NCBI RefSeq assembly: GCF_024347295.1
Contig: NZ_AP025458.1
Span: 2,232,001-2,296,000, forward strand
Length of the DNA: 64,000 nucleotides
Reading direction: 5' to 3'
Origin: Vibrio artabrorum
GTDB taxonomy: Bacteria; Pseudomonadota; Gammaproteobacteria; Enterobacterales; Vibrionaceae
The notes below the pieces were generated by a model. That model did not search any database and was not told the DNA's origin. It worked only from the letters and a program-made list of their open reading frames with translations. Shown here one piece after another: positions 57,811 through 64,000 of the stretch; the first letter of the stretch is position 1; every line of letters starts with the position of its first letter. The translations under genes were made by a program, and so were the position numbers.

Positions 57811-58483
57811 TTTCAACGAGATTGCTGATTGGATCAGCCTTAACGGTAGCCTTCTATTGGGCGCAACGGGCGAAACACTTTACATGGTTGCAGTTGCAGG
57901 CATTGTAGGCTTCGCGGTTGGTATCCCACTGGGCGTGATTCTACACACAACCAAAAAAGGTGGCCTGTTAGAGAACACCAAGCTAAACAAAATTTTAGGT
58001 GCGATTGTGAATGTAGGTCGTTCCGTGCCTTTCTTAGTACTCATGGTTGCGATTATTCCACTGACTAAAATGCTGATTGGCACTTTCATTGGCACAACCG
58101 CAGCAATTGTACCTCTGACGATCGGTGCTATCCCATTCGTGGCTCGACTTATCGAAAGTGCACTACTTGAAGTACCAACCGGTCTTGTGGAAGCCGCTCA
58201 ATCAATGGGCGCAACCCCTATGCAAATCATCAATAAGGTTCTGCTTCCAGAAGCACTACCGACGATCATCAACTCAGTAACGATTACGCTCGTGACTCTA
58301 GTGAGCTACTCAGCAATGGCTGGTACCGTGGGCGGTGGTGGCCTAGGTGATGTGGCAATTCGTTACGGATTCCACCGCTACGAGGTGACCATTATGGCCG
58401 TGACGGTAGTGATGTTGATTGTGCTGGTACAAATTATTCAATCAATCGGTGATGCATTGGTTCGCCGCGTTGATCACAGATAA
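57800..58483 (+). CDS. metI: Methionine ABC transporter permease
   Basis: Membrane subunit with five helices and the EAA coupling loop ([21 protein letters not shown]). ATG 57800 overlaps the metN stop by 11 bases; GAGG lies upstream. 227 residues. Partner of MetN and MetQ. Confidence 0.95.
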   Translation: MSFSFNEIADWISLNGSLLLGATGETLYMVAVAGIVGFAVGIPLGVILHTTKKGGLLENTKLNKILGAIVNVGRSVPFLVLMVAIIPLTKMLIGTFIGTTAAIVPLTIGAIPFVARLIESALLEVPTGLVEAAQSMGATPMQIINKVLLPEALPTIINSVTITLVTLVSYSAMAGTVGGGGLGDVAIRYGFHRYEVTIMAVTVVMLIVLVQIIQSIGDALVRRVDHR

Positions 58484-58526
58484 CGACTGACTGCGTTAAT
58501 GTAACGTTACGAGGAACGTCAGTCGT
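58483..58526 (+). promoter_or_regulatory. Stem-loop between metI and metQ
   Basis: ACGACTGAC (58483-58491) and GTCAGTCGT (58518-58526) form a perfect 9-bp stem; CGTTA-ATG-TAACG forms an inner hairpin. No T-run follows, so it looks like a processing or stability element rather than a terminator. Confidence 0.55.
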
Positions 58527-58565
58527 CTGAATTAAATGACATCGATTTATTAAAAGGAGATTATT

Positions 58566-59375
58566 ATGAAATTTAACCTTAAAGCTCTACTTGCTATCGC
58601 AGTAACAGCATCAGCGCTTGTTCTAGCAGGTTGTGGTGATAAAGAAGTGGACACTTCTAAAATAAAAGTTGGCGTAATGGCAGGTGCTGAAGCACAAGTG
58701 GCTGAAGTGGCTGCGAAAGTAGCAAAAGAGCAATATGGCTTGGATGTTGAACTGGTTACTTTTACTGATTATGTAACACCAAACGCTGCGTTGGATGATG
58801 GTTCTATCGACATCAACGCATTCCAACACGCACCCTATCTAAATCAGCAAATTGCCGACCGTGGTTACAAACTAACAATCGCTGGTAACACGTTTGTTTA
58901 TCCAATTGCAGGTTACTCGAAAGAAGTGAAATCTGTAGACGAAATCCAAGACGGCTCTCGAATTGCGGTACCAAACGATCCAACCAATCTAGGTCGTTCA
59001 CTACTACTTCTTGAGCAGCAAGGTCTGCTTACACTTCGTGAAGGTGCCGGTCTTCTAGCAACAGTACGTGACATCGTGAGCAACCCTAAGAATCTAACCA
59101 TTGTTGAATTGGACGCTGCGCAACTACCACGCTCTCTTGATGATGTGACTCTGGCTATCATCAACACAACTTACGCGAGCTCTATCAACCTGACGCCACA
59201 AAAAGACGGTGTCTTCGTTGAAGACAAAGATTCTCCATACGTAAACCTAATCGTTTCTCGTGAAGACAATTTAAACGCTGAAAACGTGCAGAACTTCGTG
59301 AAAGCTTACCAGACTGAAGAAGTGTACAAAGCCGCTTCTGATATCTTCCACGGTGGTGTAGTTAAAGGTTGGTAA
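58566..59375 (+). CDS. metQ: Methionine-binding lipoprotein
   Basis: Substrate-binding component of the methionine importer. Lipobox VLAGC (Cys23), then an NlpA-family domain: KVGVMAGAEAQVAEVAA, the FTDYVTPNAALDDGSIDINAFQH stretch and IAVPNDPTNLGRSLLLL. 269 residues, strong GGAG ribosome site. Ends at a terminator. Confidence 0.95.
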   Translation: MKFNLKALLAIAVTASALVLAGCGDKEVDTSKIKVGVMAGAEAQVAEVAAKVAKEQYGLDVELVTFTDYVTPNAALDDGSIDINAFQHAPYLNQQIADRGYKLTIAGNTFVYPIAGYSKEVKSVDEIQDGSRIAVPNDPTNLGRSLLLLEQQGLLTLREGAGLLATVRDIVSNPKNLTIVELDAAQLPRSLDDVTLAIINTTYASSINLTPQKDGVFVEDKDSPYVNLIVSREDNLNAENVQNFVKAYQTEEVYKAASDIFHGGVVKGW

Positions 59376-59412
59376 CCCCGCCGATTGACTTCCTACTGAT
59401 ACGCAAATAAAC

Positions 59413-59446
59413 AAAAAAGCCGATATCTTTGAATATCGGCTTTTTT
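59413..59446. terminator. Bidirectional terminator between metQ and the DUF2310 gene
   Basis: AAAAAGCCGATAT and ATATCGGCTTTTT pair around CTTTGA, with A and T flanks. Confidence 0.85.
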
Positions 59447-59474
59447 CTTCGACCTGCTGATGACTTGAATGCGG

Positions 59475-60251
59475 CTACTTAATGTGATCCCAAGAGATGT
59501 TCGACACCAAGCGGCAGTCATCACACTTAAAATAGAAAATGTCGTGGATCGGCGCATCAAGCAGCCATTCACCGCCACATTGCGGGCATTTACGCTCTTT
59601 TTCAGCTTTCAGACTGATCCCTCCGACACGGTATAAGTAGTAATAGGTTGGAATCTTAGTCAGATATTCAATGCGCCCTCTTAGACCCCAACCCCGTTTA
59701 AACAGTACGCTTTGGGTGTCACTGATCTCAGTGAGTGTTGCATGCTCAGCGCGACAGCCTCCCCCCATTTGGACTTCATCACAGGCTTGCCATTCTGTCT
59801 GCCATTTCAATACCGCTTTATGGTCGCCATTGAAAGTCGGAGGATTTCGATACAAAGGGATCGGCAGCAAGCTGTCACCACTGCGCAGCGGTGAACAGGT
59901 ATGAACAAAGGTCGTATACAACACTTGCCAACTCGGCGCTTCATCTTCTGCCACTTCTTCAGAGTTCAGATCTCGGCCAAGCAAACGCATTTTGGGCGCT
60001 AATAAGTTCGCTGCAGACAAGCGATCAAAACACACTTTTACGAAATCGGAATGATTACGCGGGTGTAAGCTGTCCTGCTCAGGGCACACAACACGAACAT
60101 AAAATTCACCATCCCCCATCACGATAGGAAATTCACGCCCCAATACTTGTCCGTTATAACGAAGTGCATCCATTAATCCGTTAACCGCCTTATCGACAGC
60201 GCTTACCGTGGTGTTATCAAAACACTCAAATTGAAGCTCTAGTACGTACAT
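59475..60251 (-). CDS. DUF2310 zinc-ribbon protein
   Basis: 258 residues. The C-terminal zinc ribbon (CPQC ... CDDC, about 21 residues between pairs) is clear; the rest is a conserved domain without a recognised catalytic site, described in databases as possibly nucleic-acid binding. It starts 4 bp after the syd stop, so the two genes are one transcript. Function unknown. Confidence 0.8.
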   Translation of the reverse strand: MYVLELQFECFDNTTVSAVDKAVNGLMDALRYNGQVLGREFPIVMGDGEFYVRVVCPEQDSLHPRNHSDFVKVCFDRLSAANLLAPKMRLLGRDLNSEEVAEDEAPSWQVLYTTFVHTCSPLRSGDSLLPIPLYRNPPTFNGDHKAVLKWQTEWQACDEVQMGGGCRAEHATLTEISDTQSVLFKRGWGLRGRIEYLTKIPTYYYLYRVGGISLKAEKERKCPQCGGEWLLDAPIHDIFYFKCDDCRLVSNISWDHIK

Positions 60252-60255
60252 CTAT

Positions 60256-60801
60256 TTATACCACTGGTTGTAGCTTTTCTAAAAATTCAGCCAATGTCTC
60301 GGCTAATACATCACGATTTTTAGTGCCTAAGCGCTCCAAAATCACGTTGCCCGTTAGGTTACAAATCGAGATAACATCCAGTTCGGCATCGGTTGCGGCA
60401 ATGAAAACCGTGGGTTTTAACTTCAGACGACGCTGAGTCACCAAGTGACCTAAAATGTTCTCTTGTAGGCATTCGAAATCTTCATCACTCCAAATCTGTA
60501 ACAGAGTCAGTTCATTGCCATCAAAAGTCGCGTTCATATTTGCGCTAAATTGTGCACCGTAGAACGTCTTGATGTCATCATGCAGCGTCAACTCGATGCC
60601 GGTTTCAACGTTGGTAAAATCCGCGAACTGCTCACGTGGATAGTGCTTCCACAACACGGCATCGTCGCTCTTTTCTTCTACGCAAGGCGAAACAATATCC
60701 ACCAGCTCATCGTTACAAGGTAAACTTTGATGTTGCTGTTGCCACGCATCAACGTATCGCTGACTAAAAGAAAGTAGTGCGTCTTGAGCACGTTGAGTCA
60801 T
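60256..60801 (-). CDS. syd: SecY-interacting protein Syd
   Basis: Peripheral membrane protein that binds SecY and monitors translocon assembly. 181 residues; [11 protein letters not shown] at the N-terminus and the [16 protein letters not shown] and [14 protein letters not shown] segments are as in E. coli Syd. It is divergent from queF, conserved in E. coli (yqcD-syd). Confidence 0.9.
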   Translation of the reverse strand: MTQRAQDALLSFSQRYVDAWQQQHQSLPCNDELVDIVSPCVEEKSDDAVLWKHYPREQFADFTNVETGIELTLHDDIKTFYGAQFSANMNATFDGNELTLLQIWSDEDFECLQENILGHLVTQRRLKLKPTVFIAATDAELDVISICNLTGNVILERLGTKNRDVLAETLAEFLEKLQPVV

Positions 60802-60933
60802 GAAAATCTCCTAAACACAAAATAATAAATAGAATCAGGGAACCTTTCCTTGTCGATTGAGCGATGACTTAATGACAGGATAATGGGGATTCAGTAAAAT
60901 CGATCCCATTCTAATCGAATTTGAAACGAAAGT

Positions 60934-61779
60934 ATGAGCAAATATTCTGACGCAAAAGAGCTGGCGGGTTTAACTTTAGGCCAAAAAACTGAATACTCTA
61001 ACCAATACGATGCAAGTTTATTGCAACCTGTACCTCGTAGCTTGAATCGTGATGATCTTGCGCTAAACGGTGAGCTACCTTTTATTGGACATGATATTTG
61101 GACAATGTACGAACTTTCGTGGCTAAACAGCAACGGCCTACCACAAGTGGCTGTCGGTGAAGTTTTCATCCCAGCCACCAGTCCAAATTTGATTGAATCA
61201 AAATCTTTCAAACTGTACTTAAACAGCTATAACCAGACTCAATTTGAAAACTGGGATCACGTCACAGAGCGCCTTACTCAAGATTTGTCGGCGTGCGCAG
61301 GTGAAACAGTGCTTGTGAATGTAAACTCCGTCACCGACTACACCAACCAACCTATCGTGACGATGGAAGGTGACTGTATCGACAACCAAGATATCCAAAT
61401 CACTAGCTACGACTTTGAAGCGTCACTGCTTGAAGGCGCTGCAGGCAAGCAAGACGTTGAAGAGACACTGCACAGCCATCTATTGAAGTCGAACTGCTTG
61501 ATCACAAACCAACCCGACTGGGGGAGCGTTGAGATCGCATATTCAGGTAAGCAAATTGACCGTGAAGCTCTGCTACGCTATTTAGTTTCTTTCCGTGAGC
61601 ACAATGAATTCCACGAACAATGTGTTGAGCGTATCTTCACTGACATCATGAAATACTGTGCGCCATCGAAACTCACCGTGTTTGCACGTTATACGCGTCG
61701 TGGAGGTTTGGATATCAATCCATACCGTTCAACAGAACAAGACAGACCAAGTCACAATAAGCGTATGGCTCGCCAATAA
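60934..61779 (+). CDS. queF: NADPH-dependent 7-cyano-7-deazaguanine reductase
   Basis: Reduces preQ0 to preQ1 in queuosine synthesis. It is the long, two-tunnel-fold-domain form (281 residues, E. coli YqcD type). The substrate motif is [13 protein letters not shown]; the thioimide-forming cysteine is C188 in [13 protein letters not shown], with the catalytic Asp in that same segment. The [13 protein letters not shown] end is typical. Confidence 0.95.
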   Translation: MSKYSDAKELAGLTLGQKTEYSNQYDASLLQPVPRSLNRDDLALNGELPFIGHDIWTMYELSWLNSNGLPQVAVGEVFIPATSPNLIESKSFKLYLNSYNQTQFENWDHVTERLTQDLSACAGETVLVNVNSVTDYTNQPIVTMEGDCIDNQDIQITSYDFEASLLEGAAGKQDVEETLHSHLLKSNCLITNQPDWGSVEIAYSGKQIDREALLRYLVSFREHNEFHEQCVERIFTDIMKYCAPSKLTVFARYTRRGGLDINPYRSTEQDRPSHNKRMARQ

Positions 61780-61837
61780 CCAGGCTGGAAGCTCCCACAC
61801 TTATTTGAACCTACTTCACCTCTAAAGGGACATAGAA

Positions 61838-64000
61838 ATGCGTTGGTTATACGTTGTTAGCCTGTTTATTTTAAGCTTAAGCACACCGGTCTATGCGTCG
61901 ATTTATTCGTCAGCCCTACTCAATGAAGCCAATAACTTGATTGAGATCGAGCCAAGCCAAGCAAAAAAAATGGCGAACAGCTATCTAACGAGCCGTGTTC
62001 TATCAGATCAACGCGAGAAGAGCCCATCAGCGATTTCTCGCGAGGAAACAGACTCTTCAATTAGAACGCCAAGCAGTAGCATCGATGCCTACAAAATATT
62101 AGCGAAAGCGGAATATAACCTTGGCAACATCCATACTGCGATTCAACAACTCGACAAAGCCTCTGAGTTAGCAAAAACCTATAATATTGACTACCTAAAA
62201 CTGGATATTCAAATATTAAAAGTTAAGTTGCTTTGGCTGAACGATAGAGAGTCAACCACAGCAAAAGCCGAACTCGCGAAGATCGAAACCAACCTAGAGT
62301 CGGTGAACAAAACCTTGCGCTTAACAGAAGGCATTACCTATCGTTTAATTATGTTGAAGGCTGATATTGCTTCTTATGATAATAAAGTCGACGAAGCCGA
62401 GATGTTCTACCAAGAAGCTAAATCTTACTTAGAGCAACGCTACTCTAAAAAAGTCACCATCGACTATCACATTGTCGTTGGGGAATTTTACCTGACTCAC
62501 AAAGAGTACAACCACGCGCTTACAGAGCTACTATATGGCTATTGGAAATCAGTAGAAAGCAACCAAAGCGCACGCTTAGCAAAAGTCAACCGCCTACTTG
62601 CCCAACTTTTCTTTGAACGCCAAGTGTTAGATAAGGCACTAGAACACCTTTCACAAGCCGCTGATTTCTATGACGGCTTTGAAAACTCGCCTATTTTGGC
62701 GCAAGTGCTCAAAAAGATGGGCGATGTGTACTTCTTACAAGGAAAATATAACCTTGCTTTAGTGCATTTTTTCAATGTATTGGATCATGAGAGTAGCGAC
62801 CGAGATATTCACCAAGTCATCGATATTCGTTTGAGTTTATCAGCCACTTATTTACGCCTTTTTAACTATCCTCAAGCAGAACACTACCTATCACGAGCCC
62901 TTGAACTGCTGGAAAAAACAGACATTCCAAGACTGGAAGGCCGAGCGGCATTGTTATCGGCAGGGTTGGCTTATCACTTACAAAACAGCGCCGACGTGAT
63001 CAAGCATGCAACACGAGCTCTCACAATCTCACGTCAAATAGAGAGCATGTATCTGTCTCAACGTTCATACTATTTACTCTCTTTGGGTTACGAGCAAGCG
63101 GGGCGTCCTCAACAAGCCTTAGCGAACCTCAAGCAATACAACAGTCTTGTCTCTTTAGAGCAGCAAAAACTCAACCGGGTTGGTGAAGATGCATTCAGAC
63201 AACAAAAAGAGTTTGCCGAACAAACGTTGCACTATGCCGGCCAAGAGCAGGAACTACAAAAATACCAATTAGAGCATCATAAATTCCAAAAAATATCGTT
63301 CGCCCTATTCTTGTTCAGCATCATTTTGTTTTTCTTCGTGCTGCGCAGAGGCTACCTCATTCAAACCTTAGCCAAAGAAGTGGACTCGCTGCAAACTGAC
63401 CTGTTTACGCACTCGCGTTCAAAGCTCCCAAATCTAAGAATGCTCAATGCGAAACTCTCTAACTCCTTGGAGAAAACCAGTCAAAATTTCGAACAGTGGC
63501 AACTTGGCGAACTGATCCACGAACCACTCAACGACCGTTTACGTTTTGTGATGATTGATTTACCTTTCTTACGCAATATGTACACGCAGAACGGTTATAA
63601 GGCGGGTTTAGAACTCGAAGACGCTTTCGGCAATTTCATAAAATCAAAACTGGATGGTTTGGCTCGCGTCTACCACTTCTCTGATGCTAACCTGCTTTAT
63701 ATAGAGTCGAACTCTGATCGTGATTCCTCTCCAGAAGAGATGTTCCTAAAAATTCAATCTTGGATTAATCACTTCGAGCCAGAGCGCAACATCAATCGGA
63801 CTGTGCGGATGGGCATCGCGGACTACCCATTCTTACCAAGAGCTTACACTGCGATTAACGATCAAGAACTGCTCGATGTTTTATTGATGTCGGCCAACCT
63901 AGCGCGTGAAATCAGCTTAAAAGAAGGCACGAGTCAATGGGTCTATCTAAAGGCTATCGACAATGCACCCGCGGCCAGTCTTGCAACCGGTAACATAAGA
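61838..64000 (+). CDS. TPR periplasmic/membrane protein with degenerate GGDEF-like C-terminus (3' end outside window)
   Basis: An open frame of 721 codons from ATG 61838 to the window edge. A signal peptide or N-terminal anchor (LYVVSLFILSLSTPVYA) precedes a ~450-residue region of tetratricopeptide-like helices (KILAKAEYNLGNIHTAIQQL, VLKKMGDVYFLQGKYNLALVHF, LLSLGYEQAGRPQQALANL). A coiled coil leads to a transmembrane helix (~484-502, SFALFLFSIILFFFVLRRG). The cytoplasmic part (from ~540) has GGDEF-domain-like spacing, but the site where GGDEF should be reads VYHFSDANLLYI, so cyclase activity is unlikely. It follows queF by 58 bp. Confidence 0.75.
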   Translation, partial: MRWLYVVSLFILSLSTPVYASIYSSALLNEANNLIEIEPSQAKKMANSYLTSRVLSDQREKSPSAISREETDSSIRTPSSSIDAYKILAKAEYNLGNIHTAIQQLDKASELAKTYNIDYLKLDIQILKVKLLWLNDRESTTAKAELAKIETNLESVNKTLRLTEGITYRLIMLKADIASYDNKVDEAEMFYQEAKSYLEQRYSKKVTIDYHIVVGEFYLTHKEYNHALTELLYGYWKSVESNQSARLAKVNRLLAQLFFERQVLDKALEHLSQAADFYDGFENSPILAQVLKKMGDVYFLQGKYNLALVHFFNVLDHESSDRDIHQVIDIRLSLSATYLRLFNYPQAEHYLSRALELLEKTDIPRLEGRAALLSAGLAYHLQNSADVIKHATRALTISRQIESMYLSQRSYYLLSLGYEQAGRPQQALANLKQYNSLVSLEQQKLNRVGEDAFRQQKEFAEQTLHYAGQEQELQKYQLEHHKFQKISFALFLFSIILFFFVLRRGYLIQTLAKEVDSLQTDLFTHSRSKLPNLRMLNAKLSNSLEKTSQNFEQWQLGELIHEPLNDRLRFVMIDLPFLRNMYTQNGYKAGLELEDAFGNFIKSKLDGLARVYHFSDANLLYIESNSDRDSSPEEMFLKIQSWINHFEPERNINRTVRMGIADYPFLPRAYTAINDQELLDVLLMSANLAREISLKEGTSQWVYLKAIDNAPAASLATGNIR

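Overview
The window reads as a stretch of Vibrio chromosome, most likely the large one; the splendidus side of the genus would fit, but that is a guess from general resemblance. The evidence is gene order and protein similarity to Vibrio and enterobacterial families: dnaQ/rnhA/yafS/gloB/mltD; lpxD-fabZ-lpxA-lpxB-rnhB-dnaE-accA; bamA-skp; rpsB-tsf-pyrH-frr-uppS-cdsA-dxr-rseP; map-glnD; truC-yqcC next to a CsrB RNA; trmO-proS; syd/queF. Nearly all of it is housekeeping sequence. I see no prophage, insertion sequence, integron, CRISPR array, rRNA or tRNA gene.

Layout. 1-10.5 kb: the end of fadE, an envelope protein of the TIGR03503 type, dnaQ and rnhA divergent, a yafS-type methyltransferase, gloB, mltD with a Yip1-type membrane protein, a yafD-type hydrolase, glnB, a small cytochrome c and tilS. 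10.6-30.3 kb: one long leftward block of about twenty essential genes for lipid A, fatty acids, DNA replication, outer-membrane assembly, isoprenoid and phospholipid synthesis and translation, starting with rpsB behind a long leader and running to accA. It is cut by hairpin-plus-U-tract signals (after rpsB, tsf, frr, lpxD, lpxA and accA). 30.7-39.6 kb: map, glnD, yaeH, truC/yqcC, two conserved proteins of unknown function, an acetyltransferase, a CsrB-type regulatory RNA and yaiI. 39.7-46.1 kb: an AbgT-family transporter, a short gene for a zinc-independent L36 ribosomal protein beside a Zur-like and a Fur-like box, trmO, proS, yaeP, a DUF4250 protein, a lipoprotein, and three tandem copies of a terminator module behind glyA. 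46.1-64 kb: glyA (PurR box), a YitT protein, a ToxR-like membrane regulator, a glycine-rich lipoprotein, the trehalose set treC-treB-treR with two TreR operators, a MliC-like lipoprotein, gmhB, the methionine transporter metNIQ with MetJ boxes, a DUF2310 zinc-ribbon protein, syd, queF and the start of a TPR membrane protein that runs off the window.

How parts work together. The treB-treC pair imports trehalose as trehalose 6-phosphate and hydrolyses it, with TreR as repressor. metNIQ imports methionine under MetJ. glnD and glnB are the sensor pair for nitrogen status, although 23 kb apart. CsrB would titrate CsrA under the VarS/VarA (GacS/GacA-type) two-component system.

The main items beyond routine annotation are the csrB RNA with its upstream GacA-type box, the 41-codon rpmJ2 gene with paired metal-regulator boxes, the triplicated glyA 3' module, and attenuator-like hairpins inside the lpx and rpsB-tsf operons. 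I found no clearly new defence or mobile system.
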